Part shown: positions 1-7,421 of the stretch, piece by piece | How the letters are laid out: each line of letters opens with the position of its first letter | Position numbering within the stretch: the first letter of the stretch is position 1 | Assembly: GCA_905236275.1 (NCBI GenBank) | Contig: CAJOPI010000130.1 | Span: forward strand, 1-12,002 | Reading direction: 5' to 3' | Source of the DNA: an uncultured Lachnospiraceae bacterium | Lineage (GTDB): Bacteria; Bacillota; Clostridia; Lachnospirales; Lachnospiraceae | Length of the DNA stretch: 12,002 nt | Notes under the pieces: model-generated | Told to the model about the DNA's origin: nothing | Databases searched by the model: none | The model's input: the letters and a program-made list of their open reading frames with translations, nothing else | Position numbers and translations under genes: made by a program

Positions 1-1328
1 ACGGCTTTTTTACGGTGCTGCTTAATCTCATACAGCTCGTAACGGAAGGCTTTACCTGCGCCTTCCTTGTGGCATTCCTTTTGATGCAGGACGTAGCGAC
101 GACTGTAGCGGTTATGGTCCTTATGGCGGCATTTCTCGTATTCGTGCTTATGATATACAGAAAAAGAATGACCGCGATGGGCGAAAAAAGCAGGAAGCTC
201 GGTGCGATACAGGGCAAGTGGTTTTTGCAGTGCTTTGGCGGAATCAAGGAAATAAAGGTTCAGAATAAAGAACAGTTCTTTCTCGACCATTATGATGAAA
301 GCTATAAACAATCCATAAAGATTATAAGGAAACAGGCAATTTTCGGTCTTTTGCCACGTCCCCTGATGGAAACAACCTGTATCTGTGGGCTTCTGGGCTT
401 CGTTGCGGTGAGGATTTATCTCGGAGCCTCCATGCAGCATTTCGTACCGATAATGTCTGTATTTGCAATCGCGGCAGTGAGAATGCTCCCGTCCTTCAAC
501 AGAATAAGCGGCTGTATCGGAACCATCATGTATAATAAGCCTTCGCTTGAAGCGATATATGAGGATCTGCACAATATAGAGGGCTTAAGAATGGAGGTTG
601 AGAAGGATAATGCAGACACCACGAAAATCAATCTCGACAAGGGCATTGAGCTTGAAGGTGTAACCTTTGCATATCCCTCAAAACCGGATAAGGTTATCGT
701 TGACAAGGTCTCCTTCAGTATACCGAAAAATAAGTCTATAGCACTTATCGGTCCGTCGGGTGCGGGAAAGACCACTCTTGCGGATATCATACTGGGTGTT
801 CTTAAACCGCAGGAGGGCAGAATTATCGCAGACGATACAGATGTTTACAGGCACCTTCACGCATGGCATAAGGCTGTGGGCTATATTCCGCAGACTATTT
901 ATATAATAGACGACTCGATCAGAAATAATGTGGCTTTTGGGGAAGACCCCGAGAACATAAATGATGATGAGGTGTGGAGGGCACTTGAAGAGGCACAGCT
1001 TGCGGACTTCGTAAGGGAGCAGCCCGAGGGACTTGACAGTAATATTGGCAGCAACGGAGTGAAGATTTCCGGTGGTCAGAGACAGCGTATCGGTATTGCG
1101 AGGGCACTGTACAGAAATCCGAAGGTGCTTATACTTGACGAGGCAACCTCAGCGCTCGATAATGAGACGGAGACTGCCGTAATGGAATCAATCGATGCCC
1201 TTGCAGGACAGAAAACAATGATAATCATTGCCCACAGGCTTACAACGATCAGGAATTGCGACATAATTTATGAAGTACGTGACGGGAAGGTTACTGAGAA
1301 GTCAAAGGCGGAAGTGTTTGCGGATTGA
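1..1328 (+). CDS. ABC transporter, fused permease/ATPase, flippase type (5' truncated)
   Basis: This is the C-terminal ~440 residues of an MsbA/PglK-like half-transporter. The reading frame is open to the left edge (first whole codon at 3), so the GTG at 15 is not the real start, and roughly 150 N-terminal residues with the first membrane helices are missing. Counting from the codon at 15, hydrophobic segments lie near residues 5-25, 28-47, 115-135 and 141-156. A cytoplasmic loop with GGIKEIKV is typical of this exporter group. The ATPase domain is complete: Walker A GPSGAGKTT (246-254), Q-loop Q293, signature SGGQ (352-355), Walker B ending in D375-E376, and switch H407. The family uses ATP to move lipid-linked oligosaccharides, lipids or peptides across the inner membrane. 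Export of a lipid-linked glycan is inferred from the glycosyltransferases directly downstream. A peptide or drug exporter is possible but fits the neighbours less well. Confidence 0.93.
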   Translation, partial: GFFTVLLNLIQLVTEGFTCAFLVAFLLMQDVATTVAVMVLMAAFLVFVLMIYRKRMTAMGEKSRKLGAIQGKWFLQCFGGIKEIKVQNKEQFFLDHYDESYKQSIKIIRKQAIFGLLPRPLMETTCICGLLGFVAVRIYLGASMQHFVPIMSVFAIAAVRMLPSFNRISGCIGTIMYNKPSLEAIYEDLHNIEGLRMEVEKDNADTTKINLDKGIELEGVTFAYPSKPDKVIVDKVSFSIPKNKSIALIGPSGAGKTTLADIILGVLKPQEGRIIADDTDVYRHLHAWHKAVGYIPQTIYIIDDSIRNNVAFGEDPENINDDEVWRALEEAQLADFVREQPEGLDSNIGSNGVKISGGQRQRIGIARALYRNPKVLILDEATSALDNETETAVMESIDALAGQKTMIIIAHRLTTIRNCDIIYEVRDGKVTEKSKAEVFAD

Positions 1329-1337
1329 GGTTTACCA

Positions 1338-2450
1338 ATGAAACGTCTTTTAATAGTTACGAATCAGCCGGCACCCTACAGGGTTGATTTCTTTATATAT
1401 TTACAGGAAAATTTTGCTGCGGAATTTGATATATGGGTGCTGTTCTCTACGGGGAACGAGGCAAGCGGGAGAAAATGGAAGGCTGATGAGGAAAGGCTTA
1501 AAAATAAAGTCTTTTTGAAATCAAAGGTATTTAAGCTTCGCTCGGCATATGATACTTCGGAGAAGATAATAAGCTATGGAGCGACACAGAAACTAAATGA
1601 GATCAGACCTGATATAGTAGTCGCGAGCGAATATAATTATACGGTTTTAGCTGTTAAACACTGGTGTAACAAACATAAGGTTCCCTATATTTCATGGACC
1701 GACGGAACGGTCTTTTCGGAGCGGAATATAAAACTACACCAGAAATTATTCAGAAAATATGTTATCCGTAACAGTGCGGGATTTATCGCAAGTTCGTCAA
1801 AATCAATGGAAAACCAGATTTTTCTTGGCGCAGAGCCTTCGAAGATATTTATAAGCGAGCTTGCAACGGATATACGACGTTATGCCGCTGCCGGAAAAAA
1901 TTACAGTCCGAATAATACTTTGATAGCGGTGGGAGGACTTATCGAAAGAAAGGGAATTGATCTTCTTTTTAAGGCATTGGCCCGCATTAAGGATTTAGAC
2001 TGGAAATTGAAGCTGGTCGGTGATGGACCGGAAAAAGGAAATCTTATAGCGCAGGCGGTAGAATCGGATATAATGGAAAAGACGGAGTTCTGCGGCTTTC
2101 TTTCAGGGGAAGAGCTGATAAGGGCTTACGAGGAGGCAGGAATCTTTGTTTTTCCTACAAGAGAGGACTGCTTCGGACTTGTGACGCATGAGGCAATGTG
2201 TTGTGCACTGCCCTGTATCGTATCAAAATATGCGGACAGCTCCTATGACCTTGTGGATAATCTGAAAAGTGGTGTGATAATTGATCCTTATGATGCAGAC
2301 AGATTTGCAGCAGTGATAAAGAGGGTTCTGCTGGATAAAGAACTGAAGAAATCAATGTCCGGCAGGGCAAAGGAAAAGTCATATGAGTTTTCTTTTGAAA
2401 AAACAGCTAAACCCTTCATGGATGCTGTAAAAATGGCGGTTTTGACCTGA
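1338..2450 (+). CDS. Glycosyltransferase family 4 (GT-B fold)
   Basis: A 370-residue cytoplasmic enzyme predicted to move a sugar from a nucleotide donor to a growing glycan. The N-terminus (LLIVTNQPAPYR) fits the first Rossmann strand and acceptor-side loop of GT4 enzymes. The donor half contains VGGLIERKGIDLL and LVGDGPEKGNL, standard GT4 landmarks. The usual E-x7-E signature appears as D277-C-F-G-L-V-T-H-E285, so the first acid is Asp rather than Glu (Glu276 sits next to it). No signal peptide or membrane helix is visible. The ATG follows a TGAGG Shine-Dalgarno that overlaps the stop codon of the exporter gene, spacing 7, so the two are one operon. Donor and acceptor cannot be read from sequence. 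Confidence 0.93.
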   Translation: MKRLLIVTNQPAPYRVDFFIYLQENFAAEFDIWVLFSTGNEASGRKWKADEERLKNKVFLKSKVFKLRSAYDTSEKIISYGATQKLNEIRPDIVVASEYNYTVLAVKHWCNKHKVPYISWTDGTVFSERNIKLHQKLFRKYVIRNSAGFIASSSKSMENQIFLGAEPSKIFISELATDIRRYAAAGKNYSPNNTLIAVGGLIERKGIDLLFKALARIKDLDWKLKLVGDGPEKGNLIAQAVESDIMEKTEFCGFLSGEELIRAYEEAGIFVFPTREDCFGLVTHEAMCCALPCIVSKYADSSYDLVDNLKSGVIIDPYDADRFAAVIKRVLLDKELKKSMSGRAKEKSYEFSFEKTAKPFMDAVKMAVLT

Positions 2451-3652
2451 TGAAGATACTTCTGATACATAATTTTTATAAGGTTCCCGGTGGGGAAGAT
2501 ACGGTTTTTTATAATGAGAAGGCTATGCTGGAAAGGCATGGCCACGAGGTATTTACCTACACAAGAAATAATGATGAGCTTGATGGCTTGAATCTTATCG
2601 GAAAGCTTCGTTTTTTCTTTGATGCGGTCTATTCCGAAAAGACTTACAGGGAAGTGCAGAAGCTTATTGATGAAAAGGGGATTGAATTAGTCCATGTTCA
2701 CAATACCCAGTTCCTTATAAGTCCGTCGGTTTTTGCGGCGGCGAAGGACAAAAAGGTTCCCGTATTCCAGACAGTTCATAATTTCCGAATGCTCTGCTTA
2801 AATGCTATTTTTTACAGGGATGGGAAAATTTGCGAGGATTGTCTGAAAAATGGTCTGAAATGCGGCGTAAAGCATAAATGTTATCGAGGAAGCCATATTC
2901 ACTCGGCTTTGGCCCGGCGGATACAGATGGCTGCAAGAGCGCACAGGCTTTACAGGGGAGTTAATTTTATCTGTCTTACGGAATTTAACGCACGAAAGCT
3001 TAAGGAGATAAACGGCGGCGGAAGGAAAATTATAGACAAGAAGCGAATATTTGTGAAGCCTAATTTTATCCCCGACAGTAAAGCTTCTGATGAGTCTTCT
3101 GAAATTCAGACGACTCTTTCAAAAAGCGGAAAAGAATTTGTTTATGCCGGACGGATTGACAGGGTCAAGGGACTAGATACAATCCTGGAGGCATGGAAGA
3201 AGGTTGACCCCGATAGAAGGCTTAGCATTTGCGGCAGCGGCCCCGATGAGGAATGGTGCAGAAATTACATTGTTGATAACTCTCTTCAGGAAAAAGTTGA
3301 TTTTAAGGGGAGTCTGGCGCATAATGAACTGATGGCACTTTTAACTAAAGCTGATGCGATGCTCTTTATGTCTAAGTGGTATGAGGGCTTTCCGATGACC
3401 ATCATAGAAGCCTTTACTGTGGGAACACCTGTTATCGGACTTGACTTAGGTAATGGCGGTGACATTATCGCCGGTATCTATGGCAGCCGCAAGCCCTTAC
3501 TCCCCTTTGACGATAACCTGCCGCAGTTACTTTCGGAGGCGATAAATGGCTTTAATGCAGATAATTATCGGTTCGATCCGGAAAAACTCGCTGCCTTTCG
3601 CGAAGAAGAGAACTACCGCAGGTTGATGGAGATTTATTCTGTGGGGACGTAA
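2450..3652 (+). CDS. Glycosyltransferase family 4 with cysteine-rich insert
   Basis: A 400-residue GT-B enzyme, different from its neighbour. The N-terminus MKILLIHNFYKVPGGEDTVF has the glycine-rich loop of GT4 enzymes, followed by HVHN (82-85) and TVHNFR (108-113). The donor side has YAGRIDRVKGLDTILEAW and CGSGPDEEW, and the E-x7-E motif is intact (E312-G-F-P-M-T-I-I-E320). Between the halves is a Cys cluster: C116, C128, C131, C138 and C144, in the context ICEDC...CGVKHKCYRGS. As I recall, this cluster recurs in a subgroup of GT4 enzymes and could bind a metal or be structural. The ATG overlaps the upstream stop by one base (TGATG), with only a weak GGCGG upstream, so translation probably depends on coupling. 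It is cytosolic or peripheral to the membrane. The sugar transferred is unknown. Confidence 0.92.
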   Translation: MKILLIHNFYKVPGGEDTVFYNEKAMLERHGHEVFTYTRNNDELDGLNLIGKLRFFFDAVYSEKTYREVQKLIDEKGIELVHVHNTQFLISPSVFAAAKDKKVPVFQTVHNFRMLCLNAIFYRDGKICEDCLKNGLKCGVKHKCYRGSHIHSALARRIQMAARAHRLYRGVNFICLTEFNARKLKEINGGGRKIIDKKRIFVKPNFIPDSKASDESSEIQTTLSKSGKEFVYAGRIDRVKGLDTILEAWKKVDPDRRLSICGSGPDEEWCRNYIVDNSLQEKVDFKGSLAHNELMALLTKADAMLFMSKWYEGFPMTIIEAFTVGTPVIGLDLGNGGDIIAGIYGSRKPLLPFDDNLPQLLSEAINGFNADNYRFDPEKLAAFREEENYRRLMEIYSVGT

Positions 3653-3665
3653 CAGAATGATAGAT

Positions 3666-3670
3666 GGAGA
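3666..3670 (+). promoter_or_regulatory. Ribosome binding site of the aminotransferase gene
   Basis: GGAGA lies 6 bases before the ATG at 3677, in the 24-base gap after the second glycosyltransferase. It is a good Shine-Dalgarno and fixes the start. I see no promoter or terminator in the gap, so transcription probably continues from upstream. Confidence 0.7.
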
Positions 3671-3676
3671 ATTACG

Positions 3677-4780
3677 ATGGAAAAAATATATGTAACACGT
3701 TCGTCGATACCGTCGATTGAGGAATATATCGAGGAAATAAAGCCGGTTTTTGAGAGCCATTGGCTGACAAATGCAGGACCAAAGCATGAGGAACTCAGGG
3801 AATCATTAAAAAAATATCTGAAGACACCCAATCTTGCCCTGACGGTAAATGGGCACCTTGCTATAGAAGTCGCACTTCAGATGCTTGGGCTTGATCATGG
3901 GGAAGTTATTACAACTCCCTTTACCTTTGTTTCGACCTCGAATGCGATAGTCAGAATGGGAATGAAGCCTGTTTTCTGCGATATAAGGGAAGACGATTAC
4001 ACAATGGATGCGTCGAAAATCGAGGCATTAATAACGCCGGAGACGGTAGCAATACTGCCGGTGCACGTATATGGAAATATCTGCGACACAGAAGCGATAG
4101 AGGCGATAGCGAAGAAACATGGATTGAAGGTAATTTATGATGCATCACATACCTTCGGTGAGGAACTGAACGGAGTCGAAGTCGGAAACTTCGGGGATGC
4201 ATCCACCTTGAGCTTTCATGCCACAAAAGTCTACCATACCATCGAAGGCGGTGCTGTGGTATGCCATTCACAGGAAGAAGAGGACAGGGTAAGGATAATC
4301 AGGGACTTTGGAATCGTGGATGAAGAACACACTAATGAGATAGGTCCGAATGCGAAAATGAACGAATTTGCGGCGGCAATGGGAATCTGCAATTTAAGAC
4401 ATGTGGATGCATGGATAGAAGAACGCCGCGATGCTTATGAGTACTATATAGAACAGCTGACTGATGTGAAGGGTATAAGACTCAATAAAATTGCAGAGGG
4501 TCTTAAGTCCAACTATGCATACTTCCCCATAATCGTCGATGAAGAAGAATATGGAGAGAGCAGGGATGAACTTTTTAAACGGCTTGCGGCAGCAGATATA
4601 ATGGCAAGAAAATACTTCTATCCACTTGTGACAGAGCTTGAGAGCTATTCTTCGGATTATGATGCTAAAGAGACACCGATAGCCCTTAAAATATCCTGTC
4701 AGGTTATGACAATTCCTCTTTATGCAGGACTCAGCCATGAAGATATAGACCGTATCGTAAAAGTGATAAAAAGACAATGA
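3677..4780 (+). CDS. DegT/DnrJ/EryC1/StrS-family sugar aminotransferase (VioA-like)
   Basis: A 367-residue PLP-dependent aminotransferase of normal family length. It is predicted to add an amino group, usually from glutamate, to a keto-sugar nucleotide such as dTDP-4-keto-6-deoxyglucose. Seen: an N-terminal SHWLTNAGPKHEEL substrate-side motif, TVNGHLAIEVAL (PLP phosphate loop), TTPFTFVSTSNA, Y154-D-A-S-H158 with D155 placed to contact the PLP ring nitrogen, and SFHATK with K184 as the Schiff-base lysine. The KMNEFAAAMG segment is also typical. The N-terminal style resembles the VioA group, which makes dTDP-4-amino-4,6-dideoxyglucose, but substrate and sugar position are inferred. The gene lies directly after two glycosyltransferases, suggesting an amino-deoxysugar for that glycan. 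No 4,6-dehydratase or nucleotidyltransferase is in the window, so these would be upstream or elsewhere. The stop overlaps the next start (ATGA). Confidence 0.92.
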   Translation: MEKIYVTRSSIPSIEEYIEEIKPVFESHWLTNAGPKHEELRESLKKYLKTPNLALTVNGHLAIEVALQMLGLDHGEVITTPFTFVSTSNAIVRMGMKPVFCDIREDDYTMDASKIEALITPETVAILPVHVYGNICDTEAIEAIAKKHGLKVIYDASHTFGEELNGVEVGNFGDASTLSFHATKVYHTIEGGAVVCHSQEEEDRVRIIRDFGIVDEEHTNEIGPNAKMNEFAAAMGICNLRHVDAWIEERRDAYEYYIEQLTDVKGIRLNKIAEGLKSNYAYFPIIVDEEEYGESRDELFKRLAAADIMARKYFYPLVTELESYSSDYDAKETPIALKISCQVMTIPLYAGLSHEDIDRIVKVIKRQ

Positions 4781-5670
4781 GTCTTTGCAATTTATGTCCG
4801 AGAAAGTGCAATACGGACAGGGACGGTGATGGCGAAGCCCTGAAAAAAGCTTATTGCGGAGTTTCAAAGAAAATAAAAATTGCAAGGGCAGAACTGCATT
4901 TCTGGGAAGAACCCTGTATATCAGGTGTTGAAGGTTCCGGAACCGTATTCTTTTCAGGCTGTTCACTTCGCTGTGTATACTGTCAGAATAAAAAAATTTC
5001 AGATGGAAGGGTCGGAAGACTAATATCTGAAGACGAACTTGCCGATATATACTTTGGATTGCAGGAAAAGGGTGCGAATAACATAAATCTTGTTACGGGA
5101 GACCATTATATTCCTGAAATAATTAAATCAATAAAAACGGCAAAGGACATGGGCTTAAAGCTTCCCTTCGTCTTTAACTGTTCCGGATATGAGACTGTTC
5201 AGCAGATAAGGGCTCTGGACGGTCTTATAGATGTGTATCTGCCGGACTTTAAGTATATGGACTCTGACCTTGCGCTTAAATATTCGGATGCAGCCGACTA
5301 TCCTGAAAGGGCAAAGGCATCTGTTGCGGAAATGATACGGCAGTGCGGAGAAGAAAGACTTGACAAGCGTGGTATAATGAAACGCGGCGTTATCGTAAGG
5401 CATCTGCTCCTGCCCGGAAACGTCCTGAATTCGAAAAAGGTTTTGCGATACCTTTATGAAACCTACGGCAACCAGATAAAATTAAGCATAATGGCGCAGT
5501 ACACCCCGATGGAAGGCATAGCCGAAAAATACCCCGAACTCTCACGCCGGGTAAGAAAAAGCGAATATGACCGCTTAATAGATTACGCCCTCGGTTTGGG
5601 AGTGACGAATTCGTACATTCAGGACTTAACAACAGCAAAGGAAAGCTTTATTCCGGAATTCAATTCCTAA
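4777..5670 (+). CDS. Radical SAM protein, PflX-like (PFL-activase-related)
   Basis: A 297-residue radical SAM protein. The canonical 4Fe-4S/SAM motif is C62-S-L-R-C66-V-Y-C69 after a GTVFFSG strand. The N-terminus has a second Cys set, C4, C7, C11 and C27 (CNLCPRKC...YCG), which together with the ending FIPEF matches the COG1313/PflX group often named putative pyruvate formate-lyase activating proteins. Other landmarks are NLVTGDHYIPEI and DVYLPDFKY. The true reaction of this group is not established to my knowledge, and no glycyl-radical enzyme lies nearby. The ATG overlaps the aminotransferase stop by 4 bases (ATGA) with no clear Shine-Dalgarno, so translation is probably coupled. That may mean a role in sugar or glycan modification, or simply operon tailing. 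The product is cytosolic and expected to be oxygen-sensitive, fitting an anaerobe. Confidence 0.9.
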   Translation: MSLCNLCPRKCNTDRDGDGEALKKAYCGVSKKIKIARAELHFWEEPCISGVEGSGTVFFSGCSLRCVYCQNKKISDGRVGRLISEDELADIYFGLQEKGANNINLVTGDHYIPEIIKSIKTAKDMGLKLPFVFNCSGYETVQQIRALDGLIDVYLPDFKYMDSDLALKYSDAADYPERAKASVAEMIRQCGEERLDKRGIMKRGVIVRHLLLPGNVLNSKKVLRYLYETYGNQIKLSIMAQYTPMEGIAEKYPELSRRVRKSEYDRLIDYALGLGVTNSYIQDLTTAKESFIPEFNS

Positions 5671-5752
5671 ATTATGTGCCGCTGCGTTTTCTTCCGAAGC
5701 GAGAGCGTCCCGAATTGGAAATGTTTAATTTGTATGCGGCGTCACTAAAATT

Positions 5753-5758
5753 AAGAGG
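5753..5758 (+). promoter_or_regulatory. Ribosome binding site supporting a TTG start of the helicase
   Basis: AAGAGG lies 7 bases before TTG 5766. The alternative in-frame starts, ATG 5721 (weak TTGGAA before it) and GTG 5676 (AT-rich, no Shine-Dalgarno), have poorer upstream context. The TTG start also places the conserved Q-motif region at the usual short distance from the N-terminus. Confidence 0.6.
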
Positions 5759-5765
5759 TAAAAAT

Positions 5766-7412
5766 TTGAACGAAAACGAAATATTGACAAAAGAAACTGC
5801 AGAAATCGAAACAATCCGCTATGAAGACTCGGCGGTAGATGAGAGAATAAAGCGTGCAGTCCGCGAACTCGGCTTCGAGGCAATGACACCGATACAGTCG
5901 CAGGCAATCCCTGTAATGATAGAGGGAAAAGACATACTGGGACAGGCACAGACAGGAACGGGAAAAACCGCAGCCTTCTCTATACCGATACTTATGACCG
6001 TAGACCCTGAAAATCCGGCATTACAGGCGGTGGTACTCTGCCCTACGAGAGAGCTTGCAATACAGGCTGCCGAGGAAATGAGAAAATATGCCAAATATAT
6101 GCATGGAATAAAAGTGCTTCCGGTATATGGCGGTCAGGATATAATGAAACAGATAAGGTCCTTAAAGAGCAACGTTCAGGTGGTAGTGGGAACACCGGGA
6201 CGTGTCATGGATCACTTGAGACGTCATACCATGAAAATGGGCGAGGTAAAGACCATCGTACTTGACGAGGCAGACGAAATGCTCGACATGGGCTTCAGGG
6301 AAGACATAGAGACGGTGCTGGAGGCATTGCCGGAAGAACATCAGACGGCACTTTTCTCAGCTACAATGCCGAAGCCCATATTGGAGATAACGAATAAATA
6401 CCAGAAAGAAAATGCCGTACATCTTAAGATGCCGGCAAAAGAGCTCACAATACCGCTTGTAAAGCAGTATTACTATGAGGTTGCGAAGAAAAATAAGGAA
6501 GAAGTGGTCGCAAGGCTTATGGACTACTACAATCCGAAGCGTTCACTTATATTCTGCAATACAAAGAAAATGGTCGATGAGCTTACAGAGAACCTTGTGG
6601 GACGCGGATACTTTGCAGCAGGGCTTCATGGCGATCTTTCGCAGGTGCAGAGAGACCATGTGATGCAGGGCTTCAGGAACGGTTCCGTAGAAATCCTGAT
6701 AGCTACCGACGTGGCAGCAAGAGGAATAGATGTAAGCGGAGTCGAGGCGGTATTTAACTATGATGTGCCTCAGGATATAGAATACTATGTACACCGTATC
6801 GGAAGAACCGGACGGGCAGGTAAGAAGGGACGTTCCTTCACACTTGTTGTCGGCAGGGAAATTTACAAGATAAGGGATATCGAAAAGGTCTGCAAGACAA
6901 AGATGAAGGCACGTACAGTACCTACGGCGGCGGATATCAGGGCATCGAAGTCGGAAAAGATACTCAATAAAGTACTTGAGATCATCGAGGAGCAGGATCT
7001 TACGGATATGCTCCGTATTATAGAAAGCAAGATAGATGATGAGGACGTTACGGCTCTTGATATGGCGGCGGCGTTCCTAAAGCAGCAGATGGGAAATGAG
7101 ATTTTGGAGGACATTCCCACAGAAGACTACTTTGCCGAGAAGAAAAAGAAGAAATTCAAGGAGAGAGAAAAACGGGATAAGGAAAGGCGTGAGAGAGAAC
7201 GTTTCGACTTCGGAAGCCGGGGAAGAGGCGAAAGAACTGAAAAGGGCAGACGTGATGACAGGAAATCCGCACGTCCTGACATGAAGAGTGACAAGAGAAA
7301 AGACAGGGTTCGTTCAAAGGATATATCAAAGGACGGCAGCTTAAAGAAGAAAAAAGTCAAGAACATGGACTGGTGGGAAAGAGTTCTGCCTGATAAAAAG
7401 AAAAAAAGATGA
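5766..7412 (+). CDS. DEAD-box ATP-dependent RNA helicase (DeaD/CshA type)
   Basis: An RNA helicase that unwinds short duplexes using ATP, with likely roles in ribosome assembly, RNA decay or cold adaptation. Numbering from TTG 5766 (548 residues), the motifs run in order: Q motif GFEAMTPIQ, motif I AQTGTGKT (61-68), Ia PTRELAIQ, Ib TPGR, II DEAD (167-170), III SAT (198-200), IV LIFCNTK, V ATDVAARGID, VI HRIGRTGR (343-350). All catalytic residues are present. After the two RecA domains comes a helical region with LDMAAAFLKQQ, as in CshA/DeaD proteins. The last ~95 residues are highly charged and rich in Lys/Arg, a likely disordered RNA-binding tail ending near DWWERVLPDKKKKR. The start could also be ATG 5721, adding 15 residues. 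The 95-base gap from the radical SAM gene shows no convincing promoter or terminator, so co-transcription is possible. Family assignment is secure; the exact ortholog is not. Confidence 0.95.
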   Translation: MNENEILTKETAEIETIRYEDSAVDERIKRAVRELGFEAMTPIQSQAIPVMIEGKDILGQAQTGTGKTAAFSIPILMTVDPENPALQAVVLCPTRELAIQAAEEMRKYAKYMHGIKVLPVYGGQDIMKQIRSLKSNVQVVVGTPGRVMDHLRRHTMKMGEVKTIVLDEADEMLDMGFREDIETVLEALPEEHQTALFSATMPKPILEITNKYQKENAVHLKMPAKELTIPLVKQYYYEVAKKNKEEVVARLMDYYNPKRSLIFCNTKKMVDELTENLVGRGYFAAGLHGDLSQVQRDHVMQGFRNGSVEILIATDVAARGIDVSGVEAVFNYDVPQDIEYYVHRIGRTGRAGKKGRSFTLVVGREIYKIRDIEKVCKTKMKARTVPTAADIRASKSEKILNKVLEIIEEQDLTDMLRIIESKIDDEDVTALDMAAAFLKQQMGNEILEDIPTEDYFAEKKKKKFKEREKRDKERRERERFDFGSRGRGERTEKGRRDDRKSARPDMKSDKRKDRVRSKDISKDGSLKKKKVKNMDWWERVLPDKKKKR

Positions 7413-7421
7413 GGTTGAGCT

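Noticed and set aside
4394..4966. A 190-codon minus-strand open frame
   Set aside because: It lies antisense to the aminotransferase and radical SAM genes, both with clear motifs. Its translation has no recognisable domain.
5655..5667. Inverted repeat GGAATT-C-AATTCC at the end of the radical SAM gene, as a terminator or operator
   Set aside because: The one-base centre cannot form an RNA hairpin loop without losing pairs and no U-tract follows. It lies in coding sequence and is probably chance.
7402..7421. Possible helicase-kinase fusion by readthrough, since both genes are in the same frame
   Set aside because: Two in-frame TGA codons (7410 and 7416) separate them, and the kinase has its own Shine-Dalgarno and ATG. 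The A7 run at 7402-7408 could cause slippage but would not join the two frames.
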